DNA from: Anthonomus grandis grandis
Taxonomy: Eukaryota > Arthropoda > Insecta > Coleoptera > Curculionidae
Reading direction: 5' to 3'
Assembly (NCBI RefSeq): GCF_022605725.1
Contig: NC_065548.1
Coordinates: 40,417,131 to 40,481,130, forward strand
Length of the DNA: 64,000 bases
The notes below the pieces were generated by a model. The model made no database searches. It saw only the letters and a list, made by a program, of their open reading frames with translations, and had not been told where the DNA came from. Positions 31,421-42,430 of the stretch are shown here, one piece after another; the stretch's first letter is position 1; every line of letters begins with the position of its first letter. Made by a program: the position numbers and the translations under genes.

Positions 31421-31465
31421 GAAATGAAATGAAATGAAATGAAATGAAATGAAATGAAATGAAAT
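31421..31465 (+). repeat. (GAAAT)9 microsatellite, LINE 3' tail
   Basis: Nine perfect GAAAT units at the 3' end of the minus-strand LINE. CR1-group LINEs often end in such short repeats rather than poly(A). Confidence 0.95.
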
Positions 31466-31518
31466 AATCTTTTATTTAGCACTTGGCTACTTATATCTAA
31501 TTAACAGAAAACAAAAAA

Positions 31519-33333
31519 TCAATTTTGATTGCGTAAATAAACAAATAGTCCCCTATTAAACATATGTACACTTGGTGCATTCTTTACCTCCTCAGGCAAC
31601 TTATTAAACATGCACAGTCCCTCGTAAAACAAAGTTTTTTGTAACGCGGATGTCGTTACCTGCCTAACGTTAAAGTTTTGCTTAGATCTAATGTTATAGT
31701 TATGGAATTGTACTCTTCTTTTTAAATAAACGTTGAGATACCCTGGCAATAAGTTATTTTCCATTTTATATACGATAGAAAGATTTGCCTTTTTTATGTT
31801 CTGCTCAACATTTAACCAATTTAAAGAATTTAACATGTCTTTAGTCGGCACATATTTGCTACAATTCAATAATACACGCATTATTTTATTTTGCTGTATT
31901 TGTAATTTTTGTATCTCTTCTTTGTTGCAAGAAATCAATAATGAACTACAATACGTGAAGTGAGGTAAAATTATAGTTTTGTAAATTAACATTTTTGACC
32001 ATTTAGAAACAACATACGATATTCTATTAAAAAACCCTACTTTTTTTCCTATTTTCTTACATAAATAATTTACATGACTTGAAAAATTTAATTGCGGATC
32101 AAGGATTACACCTAAATATTTCATTTCAGTTACAAACTCTATAGGTGAACCATTTATGAACAAAGACAATCCTAAATCAAAAAAATATTTACATTTTGTT
32201 ACTGATCCTACTACCATACATTTAGTCTTTAAAGAATTCAGTTTTAATCTATTTTTACATAACCAATCATACAACACATTAAGCTCACTATTTAATATAT
32301 TTACAATTTCTAAATAATCTTTTCCAGAGACGGATATGAGGGTATCGTCTGCAAATAAGTGTATAAAATATCTATTTAATATCCTATTCAGGTCATTTAT
32401 ATAAAGAATAAACAATAAGGGCCCCAAAACACTTCCTTGGGGTACACCCAGTACACTTTCCTTTTTTTGAGATACCCTATGTCCTATTTTTGTCCTTTGA
32501 AACCTGTCCTTTAGATAATTATCAATCCAACTTAGAGCATAATCATCAATACCATAAAGCCTCATTTTCTTTAAAAGAATTCTACGATCAATGGTTTCGA
32601 ACGCACGCTTAAGATCTACGAATACACCAAGAACTATTTCACCATTGTTCATTTTCTCTCTCCAATTTGTACATACATACTGGATTGCAGATTCGCAGGA
32701 ATGTTGACTTCTGAATCCTGATTGTCCCTCAAACAACAAATGATTTTTCTCAAGATAATCCCTCAATTGATTACAAATTATAGTCTCTAAGATCTTATCT
32801 ACAGTTGGTAAAAGATTTACAGGTCTAACCTCCGAAGGAACAGTTGGTTTATTCACTTTGGGGATTGGAATTACAACGCTAGTTTTTAGGTCATAAGGTA
32901 CCTTCCCAGTGACTATTGAAGTGTTAATTAAATATAGTAGAGGATATCCAATCACGTCAAAGAATTGTTTTACCAATTTAACATTTAAACAATCATCACT
33001 TGAGCCTTTGTTTTTTAAACCATATACAATTTTTTTCAACTGTGAAATATTAATTGTTTTAAATTGAGAGAGTTTTGATTTAATATTTAGGTCTGGCGCC
33101 TCCCAGTCTCTATCCTCTATACTTTCAGAAACTTCATTTAAAGAGTCCAAAAAAAAGTTGTTAAAGTTTTCCTCTAATAAGCCGTTGTAATTTTCAAAAT
33201 TTAGCTCAGTAAACCGCTCACTGCCCTGCTTTTTTGTTCCGACTAAGTCCTTTAAAACTCTCCACATTTTTTTACTGTTCCCTTTGCAGTTGTCAATAAT
33301 TGCCACTGAAAGCAGGTTTACCCTAAGGGCCAA
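31519..33333 (-). CDS. LINE reverse transcriptase, 604 uninterrupted codons (5'-truncated ORF2)
   Basis: RT motifs in order: GLKNKGSSDDCLNVKLVKQF, PIPKVNKPTVPSEVRPVNLL, FEGQSGFRSQHSCESAI, LGVFVDLKRAFETIDRRILL (catalytic Asp), LGVPQGSVLGPLLFILYIND, HLFADDTLISV (catalytic Asp pair), NRLKLNSLKTKCMVVG, MKYLGVILDPQLNFSSHVNY. The C-terminal part ends with LPEEVKNAPSVHMFNRGLF. All catalytic residues are present and there is no stop or frameshift, which suggests a young insertion. The frame simply begins at the truncation point, so the first Met is not a natural start. Without an endonuclease this copy cannot move by itself. Confidence 0.9.
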   Translation of the reverse strand: MALRVNLLSVAIIDNCKGNSKKMWRVLKDLVGTKKQGSERFTELNFENYNGLLEENFNNFFLDSLNEVSESIEDRDWEAPDLNIKSKLSQFKTINISQLKKIVYGLKNKGSSDDCLNVKLVKQFFDVIGYPLLYLINTSIVTGKVPYDLKTSVVIPIPKVNKPTVPSEVRPVNLLPTVDKILETIICNQLRDYLEKNHLLFEGQSGFRSQHSCESAIQYVCTNWREKMNNGEIVLGVFVDLKRAFETIDRRILLKKMRLYGIDDYALSWIDNYLKDRFQRTKIGHRVSQKKESVLGVPQGSVLGPLLFILYINDLNRILNRYFIHLFADDTLISVSGKDYLEIVNILNSELNVLYDWLCKNRLKLNSLKTKCMVVGSVTKCKYFFDLGLSLFINGSPIEFVTEMKYLGVILDPQLNFSSHVNYLCKKIGKKVGFFNRISYVVSKWSKMLIYKTIILPHFTYCSSLLISCNKEEIQKLQIQQNKIMRVLLNCSKYVPTKDMLNSLNWLNVEQNIKKANLSIVYKMENNLLPGYLNVYLKRRVQFHNYNIRSKQNFNVRQVTTSALQKTLFYEGLCMFNKLPEEVKNAPSVHMFNRGLFVYLRNQN

Positions 33334-33337
33334 TTAT

Positions 33338-34050
33338 GAGGTCGCTCTTGTTTTCTCTCTATGTAGCAGATATAAGAAATGTGGTTACTTGTGCTAGTCT
33401 TCAACAATATGCTGATGGTTTCCAGTTGTATGTATCGTTTTCTAAAAATAATATACAAGAATCTCAATTAACCTTTAACTTAGATTAAAAATAAAATGAA
33501 TCAATGTGCATCTCAAATATTTGTTGGCAGAATTCTTTTCATTGGCAGCAGCATCAATAAAATTAAGCAAATATAAAATAATTTTATTGTAAAAATAAAT
33601 GATATATTTTATACCCGTGGTTACTAAAGCTAGGAATCTACCAAATTTAGGTATTTATTTTAATAGTATCCTCCCAACCCATATTAGGAAAAAAATTGGC
33701 ATACAAGCGTTTAAAAAAATTAAACCACCTAAAAATATTTTGTCGTCTAAAACCAACATTTTCCACACTTTGTCTTAGTTTTCATACACTTTGTCGTATT
33801 CGAAAAATTGAAACACTTTATTTAAAATGACTTGTATAAGGCAGGAGTATTCATATCACACTAGACTTCAAAATAATTATAAAATACCCCATCATAAAAC
33901 AGCTAACTTCAAAAAATCTTTTAATTTTGTTGCAGGTCAGCTATGGAATGAGCTTCCAAAAAGCGTTTATACAAATAATTTAAGTATAGAAAAATTTTTT
34001 GCTCCTTGCCACCGGGCTGCCCCCTCGGCCGCGGTATAAGTCCTTATTTG
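33338..34050 (+). pseudogene. Old LINE RT, right part and C-terminus
   Basis: Starts with LRSLLFSLYVADIRNV and QQYADGFQLYVSF (YADD degraded to YADG), followed by RNLGIYF-like and THIRKKI stretches in changing frames. 33827-34039 gives YSYHTRLQNNYKIPHHKT and KKSFNFVAGQLWNELPKSVY, the usual C-terminal end of Jockey/CR1-type ORF2. A short GC-rich patch (about 34008-34036) interrupts the AT-rich tail. Confidence 0.75.
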
Positions 34051-34114
34051 CTTATATTATCATTTGTTATTACTAATGCTATTTTTTAAATATTTAATAA
34101 ATAGAAACTTACAT

Positions 34115-34560
34115 AGCCGTTTTGCAAATTCCAGTCCAGCAAGAGAGGCTGCCTCCTTCATTTCCAGCATAGCCTGAGTGACAGGGCACCCAGACAAGCT
34201 AAACCCTGCAGTTCATCTTCACCAGTTTCTTCAGGACCTTTATGCACTCTCAGTACCAGCTTGGAGATCAACTTTTTGGCAGTTTTGGCCTTAATGGAAG
34301 CCTTGCTTCCTGAGCATATTGATACGACTCTACGGCAGTATCCACATTTTGGGATTTTCGGCACATTAAAGACTTCAGCCTGAAGGACAGGACCGTGCTC
34401 TTCCACCAAGTAGGCCCTATTGATTTATGAAGAGCCCAGCACTAGCTCTATTGGTTATTCGGGAGCCATCTCTATATCCAATGTAGGTCCACTGGCGTCT
34501 TGCTACGCCACAAACCATAAAATTATAGGTCAAAAAACCCTTGCAACCCACACTGACTTA
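34115..34560 (-). pseudogene. RNase H domain of an I-type LINE
   Basis: On the minus strand: WTYIGYRDGSRITNRASAGL (the DGS with the first catalytic Asp), then VEEHGPVLQAEVFNV (catalytic Glu in QAEV), VSICSGSKASIKA, where the third catalytic Asp has become Gly, and KLISKLVL, ending with a decayed VPGH..NE region read in another frame. Only I-, LOA- and R1-like LINE groups carry such a domain behind RT. Two frame changes and the lost Asp show it is dead. The RT upstream was not recognised. Confidence 0.7.
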
Positions 34561-34679
34561 GATGCCATACAGTCACGGCCCATTAGAACGAGAGGACTGT
34601 ATGGCCGGCTTGTGATTAGATTTTTGCATATTTTCATAACCAGTCTCACTAGACCGTAGAATGTCCAAGACATATAATA

Positions 34680-37522
34680 GCCTATGCGCAGTCCTCATTG
34701 CCTCGAATAGCACCGCAAAGCCAGAGGCGGAAGGCTCAACAAAGTTTCAAGGGCTTTAATTGTAGCCGTTCCCATGGAACCTTTAAGATATAGTAAAACA
34801 TATCAAATATTTTTGCACTAATTACAAAGAAAAAAAGCATTTCCTGTAGGCATGTCAGTATGTCTTAAAGTCGAGAAACGTTTATTCCAACTTTATATAT
34901 TTTACTTTATCTTTTCACGTATTAATTTCTTAATTGTATTGAACAATAAATTTAAAAAAAAATCCCTAAACTCAGCATTTATTAACTCATTGCAGTAAAT
35001 TCCGATATTTTTTATTAAACAAATCTTCCATTGCACTTTAAAACTAAAGATAAAGAGATAAAATGTACTTACTTATCAGATATGCAGGAGTTTCACATAG
35101 TTTACTATTTTTTTCAATTAACATTTTCTAGACCGATTTGTCGCCACTACACTTTTGACAGATCTTCTGAAGTGAAGTTGAACATTAATTGATTAATTGA
35201 ATCAGTAAGTTTTTCACTAAACAAACTTTTAGTTTTTCCTCTGATGATATTCTTTTCCTTACGAAAAGGACGACAAAAAGATAGAAAAAAAGACTAATAA
35301 GTTTCTAAAGATTTTCGGCCATATTTTGAATATCTTCGAAAAGTCAGCATAAAATTCACAAAAACGTCGGAGATTGGCATTAGACAGAATAGATTTACAT
35401 TAAACCAAACTACATTTGTCTCAAGTAAAAATCTGTATTTTATTCCCGTACAAGTTGAAGTTTGTAAGGACGAAGTTTGAGATTTTGAAGTACCCTGATA
35501 AAGTAAATGTCTCAGACACTCCTGATTTTATATTTAAGTCATAAAGTTTATTTAGAATAGATTATTGCATCGCATCATTGGTAATACCACCACATTTCTC
35601 TACATTAATTTCAAACAATTAATAAACCCTGTTCAAAAAATACTATTCCTTAAAATGCAGATCAACGAACTAAATATACAATAGGCGATTAAATACGAAA
35701 TTAAAATAGAAAAAGCTTGTATGAAAAGCATGTTTGCATTTTTAATGTTTGTTTTTATTCTTCTATAATAATTTTAATTATTTTGGTCTAACCATATTTT
35801 AGTAATAATATTGAATCATGATTTTTATCCTTTTTTAGGTTAAGAATCTGTACATCTTTTCACCAGTGTCTTGTAGAAGTTTGCAGGTGAAAGAGTGATT
35901 ATTTAATAAAAAACTCTTCTTATGAAAAGCGGATCGGAAGTACCACTTTTATTTTGTAAAGTAGACAATTATTTATATAACCAGCGTGTTCTTTTTAATT
36001 TGTCATATTTAAAACTGAACTATATAGGACACTAACTAATGTATATTATAAAGCTCCCAAAAAAGGAAAAGTATAAAAGCAAATATTAATTCAAAGTAAA
36101 GTTGAATAATTTAAAGTTGAGTTTTAAAACTCAATATATAAAGTTTAATGCACCTATGCACCTTTAAAACATTAAGCGTCTTAAATAAACAACTCCTATG
36201 CAACCAAATTAAATAAAGCAAACAGGCTTCGTGCATGACCCGGTCGATTAAGTTTCGTGTTACGTGTCGCTAAATTAACCTTGGAAATGAGCGATCATTT
36301 TATTTTATGTGTCGTATCTGTATTAGATCGCGCCACAAAACAAGAACCTGACTGGAATAATACCAGCCCTTCAAATAATAACACATTATTTTTAAGTTAG
36401 CAGCAGCGGCTTTTTTTATATTTTAATGATTTTGCATAGAGCGTTATGAACGTTTTTAATTATAAACTAAATTATGTCGTCTTGTTTTGCAGGCTCCATA
36501 AAAACTATGAAGAAAAGTAAATTTTGCCTTAGCATATTAGTTTGATCTAGAAATATTTTATCAACACGTTTTAGTATAAATTATTTATTTATTTACATTA
36601 CTCAACAAAGAGACTCCAATAATAGAGTGGAAACGATGTATATAAACATGAAGTCATCTTATCAAAATAAAATTAATATTACAGATATGATAAATTATTA
36701 ATAAATATATAAAAAAAAAGTAAACAAGATAATCCAAACTAAGCGAATTCTTTTAATTTCGGCTAGGCTACTGTTAAATATGTCGCATTGATTCTGTATA
36801 GAGTTGTATGTATTGCAAGCTCTACGTATACGCGAAAATTTTGTAATGTTGGTTCAAGGTATTGAAAGGTAAAAACTTTGAGAATTGCGAGCTGATAGCT
36901 GAGGAGTGTGTAAATTGAGAAGTTGCAAGATCTCTTTTGTATAAATGGCATTTAATTTTATTCTCGAACCGACGAAAGGTAATAGTCATAGATATATTAT
37001 GTACATTATATTAAAAAAATTATTTTAACATTATTTTTAAACATATAAACATAAAATAATAAACACTGAAACTAAAATAAATAGATAGAAAATAAAAGCA
37101 GAAAAATATATGAGATTATGTTACGTTATTTAGATTACTTTTTTTAATTACCTTTCTAGGAGTGCCAAATAGCGTAACCAATTTTCTCCATCTGGAAAAG
37201 TCTGAAGTGTAAAAAATCAATACACTCGTTGTCTCATGTTAGTTGTTAGTGATATATGAGGAAAACTTAATAATAAAAATATGTATCTTCCCCGTTTCTT
37301 GTTTTGTTCAAAATTATGTTTTCTTTACAAATCGTAATAATTTTTTTGGTTATTTTAATTTGTAACGTGGAAGTTACTCAATTTCGGTAAATTTGGTTTA
37401 ATTTTTTTTTGGTTCCCCAATTTTATAAATTCTACTATTTTTTTGTAACTTGCCTCCTCCCCCTCTCCTTCACCCCATTGGTTGTATAGCTTTACTCCCA
37501 AGGATAAATTGCAGAGAATCTA
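34680..37522. other. AT-rich stretch, nothing recognised
   Basis: No frame longer than about 60 codons and no clear repeat. 36560-36960 has the look of a retroelement 3' end (A-rich, AATAAA-like words), but no coding support. Confidence 0.35.
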
Positions 37523-39487
37523 CAGTGTGACCCATTTGTTTTCGAGTCACCCTGATAAAAAGTTTATTTTTGGTGCGATTTTGCTCGTGTTTTTTTTTAG
37601 ATGTTAGGTCTAGAAAAACTGCATTATTATAACAAAAATAAATTCTGCCATGCAAATTCCAAGGCCTACTAATATCAGTTTTTAAGGGCAAAATTTTAGG
37701 AAACCATGCTAGGCATTTTTTTAGCAAAAAATCGTGTACACCACTGGATTCGGCATCCCCCAAAACGGCCTTATACCAAATTTCACCAAAAAATATTAAA
37801 TAATAACAATTTTATGATAAAAAAAAAGAAATGCGCTTTACTTCTAAATTGTCTCTAAAAATTATTGAAATATTGAACTCTATTGTATCTAAAAATTATT
37901 GAAATATTGAGTTGTCACATTTGACATCTAACTGTCAAAAGTGGTAATAGAACGTGTTTAGATAGTATTAGTAATCTTGGAAAATTTAAATTTAAGAGAA
38001 AAAATTGAAATTGTTCGTCTTGTTGGTGGTAACACGCGTTCGATGAGAGAAGCTGCCAGAGAATTTAATATTAGGCATCCTGATATACCAGTAAGTCTAA
38101 GTACTGTGCAAGTTGTTAATAAAATTTTTAATGAATCTGTTTCGAAAAATCTACTTAAAAAAAGACATAATGGACGGCGTGGGCTCAGAAGAAATGAAAA
38201 TTACATTTTGGAATATTTTAACGGCAATCCTCGAAGTAGTGTCAGAACGGCTAGTTTGGTCCTTAACATCCCCAGAGAAAGTATAAGAAGATGTTTGCAA
38301 AAAAATTACATAAAAGCATTTAAGCCAAAATTTTTGCACACTTTAGAGGATGGTGACCAGGCAAGAAGATTAGAATTTTGCTATTGGCTTCAGGGAGAAT
38401 ATTTAAACAACAGAAACTTTCTAGACGAAATCGTTTTTAGCGATGAAGCCACTTTTACCACAAATGGCGTAGTCTCCAGTCAAAATTGCCGCCACTGGTC
38501 CGTGCAGAATCCAGAATTTATAATAAATGCAAAGAGACAGTATTCGCAAAAAATTAACGTTTGGTGTGGAACACTAAGCGACAAAATTATTAGCCCTTTG
38601 TTTTTAATGATAATTTGAATACAATTGAGTTTTCTTGAGAATGAAATTTCGAACGCATTAGAAGATTTACCCTTAAGATATCACCTTAATTTGAAGTTTC
38701 AATTAGATGGTTATCCTGTCCATAATGCTCGTTTAGTAAGAGACTGGTTAAATCAACATTTTGAAAACTGTTGGATAGGACGAAACAGTCCTTTCGTTGA
38801 GTAGCCACCGAGATCCCCGGACTTAACGCCACTCGATTTTTTTCTCTGGGGCTTACTTAAAAAGTGTACAAATCAAGACCTCAGAATTTAGAAGATCTAC
38901 AAGTCAGAATAATCCAGGTTTGGTCAGAAATTACTGCAGAGCTTTTTTTTAGTCCGTAAAGTTATTTTAAATGTAGGCAAAAGGAATGTAATATGCATAG
39001 AAAACAATGGTGAATTAGTAGAAATTTCAAAAATTTAGTAGCGGTTAATTTTTAATTTTTTTGTTTGTTGTTTTTATTTTATTTGTATTTAGTTTGGAAT
39101 TGTTATTTGCTTGTATTATCTTTGTTCAATTTGTTTTTTTCATGGCTATCTACACATTTTTAAATAAATGCATAATTTCCCTTTTTATTTTTTGTTATAA
39201 AATTGTTATTACTTAATATTTTTTGGTGAAATTTGGTATAAGGCCGTTTTGGGGGATGCCAAATTCAGTGGTGTGCACGATTTTTTGCTAAAAAAATGCC
39301 TAGCATGGTTTCTTAAAATTTAGCCCTTAAAAACTAACATTAGTAGGCCTTAGAATTTGCATGGCAAAATTTTTTTTGTTATAATGATGCAGTTTTTCTG
39401 GACCTAACATTTAAAAAAAACCCGAGCAAAATCGCACCAAAAATAAACTTTTTATCAGGATGACCCGAAAACAAATGGGTCACACTG
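37523..39487 (+). mobile_element. Mariner-related element with roughly 270-bp TIRs
   Basis: TA at 37521-37522 and 39488-39489 flank CAGTGTGACCCATTTGTTTT and its inverted match. The TIRs are long and imperfect (37523 to about 37790, and about 39215 to 39487). The transposase frame lies between them on the plus strand. Layout and borders are unambiguous. Confidence 0.9.
37977..39035 (+). pseudogene. Mariner-related transposase (DDxD, DUF4817-type HTH)
   Basis: 213 uninterrupted codons carry the N-terminal helix-turn-helix (REKIEIVRLVGGNTRSMREA, HPDIPVSLSTVQ), the linker (NPRSSVRTASLVLNIPRESI) and the first catalytic Asp (DEIVFSDEATFTTNG), then NCRHWSV and KINVWCGTLSDKIISPLF. After a frameshift near 38610 the frame reads LKFQLDGYPVHNARLVRDWL (second Asp) and, after a TAG at 38802-38804, PPRSPDLTPLDFFLWGLLKK (third Asp). 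The spacing between second and third Asp is about 42 residues, longer than the 34 of classical mariners. One frameshift and few stops: a moderately young dead copy. Confidence 0.85.
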
Positions 39488-39489
39488 TA

Positions 39490-40900
39490 TATATCTTTAT
39501 TATTTATTTTAAATATATTTCTGTACGACCATAGCCAGAAAATCTCAAAATCTCCAAAAGAATTCCAGCATGTGGATTAAGATTAAAGAAGAAACGAGTT
39601 AATTTCAGTTAAATTTCATTTGGCAGGTAGTGGCTAGCCAAGGGGGTTGTAGTATATATAGGTTTTCGGTGACCAATAAGGCGCTTTGATCAGAGAAATG
39701 TTGGAGGTCTCATCATTTTGACGACACTCTTTTCTGGACAAAGAACTACGAGGTCGTCAGCAGAGTCCTGCGTCTTTAGGCTTGCCCTATTTAGATCACT
39801 AATTACTTACTTTATTTTAATTTCTGCATAAAGATCATGTTTATCATTGCTTCAGTATGTAGCCCTAAATAAGGCACGCCTTGAATAATTTGTATAATAT
39901 GAGTATGTATAATTCGTATTGATAGAGGTATGTAATGAGCTATAACTTATTTATTCCCGGAGATTGAACGGGGGGAAATAGGAAGCCGAGAACAGGATTC
40001 TGAGATCATTTTGCCTGGAAAGCAAGTGCGCGCTGCGCCATAACTTTTAAGGTTTCTCGTTAAGCGCCACAGTAACATTAGTTGAGTACTAGGATCAATG
40101 GAGAATACTATGTAGAAGAGTGCAACCGAAAATGTAATTTGTTCATGGGTTTATAATTTATTAAACAGATTATAGAAATATGCGATAAAAGTACAATCTA
40201 GAGAGGGAGTGTAAAATAGGTATCTTATATTTACTGTGAAACCCTCCGGTATCGCCAAAGAATGAAAATAAGTGATCGGAAATTAGCGGTAGAAAAGAGA
40301 GGAGTATATTAGAAAAAGGATCAAAAGTACGACCTTTTACGGTGGGCCAGCTAATGGTCATATTTAGGCTTTTGGCCTGTTGGCTAAGATCAAGTAAAAT
40401 CTAGTTATTACCAGACAAGTGAGTTTTTACTTAGGCACATGGTAGAGAAAACAAGGATGAAGCTCATAATGTGTTTCTTTTTATTTTAATATTGTATTTT
40501 TATGACTAATTTTATAACAGTATATCTACACTATTAAAAATGACTTTATTCCTGAAGATAAGTTAAATTTACTAACTTAGTAATTTTTTTTCTTAAAAAC
40601 TCTATAGTCTCTGGCTACGCATAAGTCGTTTTTTGTAATATTTTAAGAATTAACCATAGTAACAGGTAGGAGCGCCATTGATAGAGATTAGAGCTTTATA
40701 AAAACACATAATTTAATAACAAGTACAACTTTTACAAATAGTAAATATAATAACATGTTTTTCTATGAATCTCACAAATTTCTTTAATTCCCTCTGTGAT
40801 ATTTTAAAACCGATTTAATCTACAGTAAAAACTGTTATTAACTGGTTATGTTAACTTAAAAAAAGAATGTAATACATATATTTATTTTAAAAGTAATTAT
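39490..40900. other. Spacer, nothing recognised
   Basis: Mixed composition. Small open stretches without family resemblance. Confidence 0.35.
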
Positions 40901-40959
40901 ATTGCGAAGGGCTTTTGTTGCTTTTCTAAGGCATTGATATTAGTGGCACCCGAGTCGAA

Positions 40960-41800
40960 TTTTACTTTGGATACCTCATTTTTAAACCAGCCTTACAAGC
41001 AATAGTTCAGTGGTGTAAGGTCTGGAGATCTTGGAGGCCAACTAATAGGACCACCGCTACCAATTCATAGCCCTAGAAAGTCTTCGTCCAAATATTGTTG
41101 AACCTGACGAACGAAATATGCGGGAGCTTTATTGTGTTAAAAATACATTTGGATTCTGATGTTTAAAAGAACTTCTTCTAATAAGGCTTTTAACTTATTT
41201 CGCAAACAAAAATAGCTTTCTCCTGTGAGACAATCTTCTGACATCTGTGGGCCAATTAAATAAGTATCGACCATACCACACCACAGGTTTATTAAAAACT
41301 TGTGCTGACAATTAGTTTCGACTGTTGCGTTTTCGTCTGATCATATATGGGAGTTTTGAGTTTTATTGATGCAATCACGGGTAAATATTGCTTCATCGGT
41401 AAAATCATCTTCATGTGCGATACAACAGGACGATTATTATTTATCCAACCATAAAATTGCATACTCCTAACATAATCCTTCACTTGTAGGTGCACTACAC
41501 GATGTACATGGATATATAGATATAAGCCTTGGTCGTGGAGCATGTTGATTACTTTCTTTTGTGTGGAATGATTAATTGAGTAGCAATTCTTAGTGAGCTG
41601 ATCGTTGCGTCATCTTTTACCAAATTCAGAATATTTTTTATTTTCTCAAAATCTTGTCGAGTGGTTCGTTCAGATGTTAGTACTGAGCAAAGTTTCGGTT
41701 TCGCCAAGTTTGTTAAAAACTCTGACAAATACGTTTTTGTCCGGATTTCCTTAGTATATAAATCGTCGATAAAATACCTAAAGAGTATAAACAAAAATCA
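40960..41800 (-). pseudogene. Mariner-related transposase, decayed
   Basis: On the minus strand: HVHRVVHLQVKDYVRSMQFY, GWINNNRPV, a first catalytic region read as LPMKQYLPV in one frame and FTDEAIF in another, then IWSDENATVETNCQHKF, LWCGMVDTYLIGPQM, APAYFVRQVQQYLDEDFLG, GSGGPISWPPRSPDLTPLNY (third Asp replaced by Asn). It belongs to the same superfamily as the relics at 14.2, 26.5, 37.9 and 51.6 kb but is a separate lineage. The N-terminal part is in 41800-41549. No left TIR was identified; a TACAGGGT-type end lies beyond the adjacent hAT at about 45389-45398. Confidence 0.75.
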
Positions 41801-41930
41801 TATTTGCATATTCTAAGTGTAACATATTCTAAATGACCTTAATCGAATAAACTCGAAAATAAACGCGTAGAATACACTGACACTGACACTAATTCATGTC
41901 ATAACAACAAAACGGACCAAACAATCGATA

Positions 41931-41938
41931 CCTACAAC
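41931..41938. repeat. hAT target-site duplication, left
   Basis: CCTACAAC, identical to 45227-45234; 8 bp is the standard hAT duplication. Confidence 0.9.
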
Positions 41939-42059
41939 TAGAGATGGGTTGTTATTTAATGATTTGTTATTTTTTAACTATTATTCCTCAACAACATTAC
42001 GCAACTGTTGTCGCTCGTCTAAAATAACAGGTATAAAATAACTATAGAAGTTGAGATAT

Positions 42060-42190
42060 GCAACCGTTTTTAACCTTGTAAACATGGTTGTAGCATAGCA
42101 AAAACTGAATGGGAGTACATGCAGTTCGTAATGAAATTACGTTCTGCGCATGCAGCCGACCCGGATTCAATCCCTAAACTTTTTAATAAT
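42060..42190 (+). other. tRNA-like sequence near the hAT left end
   Basis: A-box-like TAGCATAGC and B-box-like GGATTCAATCC about 70 bp apart. The stems do not pair well. It may be chance or a small SINE inside the hAT. Confidence 0.25.
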
Positions 42191-42430
42191 TTTCTCAATA
42201 ATTTTTAAATCCGATGGTGAACTTAAAGTTATTAAAATTGAAATAAAGAGCATAGTTGTCAAAAATTGTAACTAACTTTAATAACCTGTAAAATAAGGAG
42301 CAATTGGTTACACAAAATAAAAAACATAATTACGTATAGGAAAAAATAATATCTAACAAAAAATATAGAAACTTGAACTCAAAATATAAAAATAATCGGT
42401 ATAAATTCGTATTAATCAGTCAGGATTACA

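Larger units (their letters stand above)
31418..33337 (-). mobile_element. 5'-truncated CR1/L2-like LINE with (GAAAT)9 end
   Basis: A minus-strand insertion in an older plus-strand LINE RT. Its 3' end is a pentanucleotide tail (9 GAAAT units, 31421-31465, plus-strand reading). It contains only the ORF2 RT part; the endonuclease is missing by 5' truncation. The flanks share only AATT, so a target-site duplication is at most very short. Confidence 0.8.

Noticed and set aside
42060..42190. A SINE inside the hAT
   Set aside because: Box-like words are present but there are no target duplications or tail; listed only as low-confidence tRNA-like sequence.
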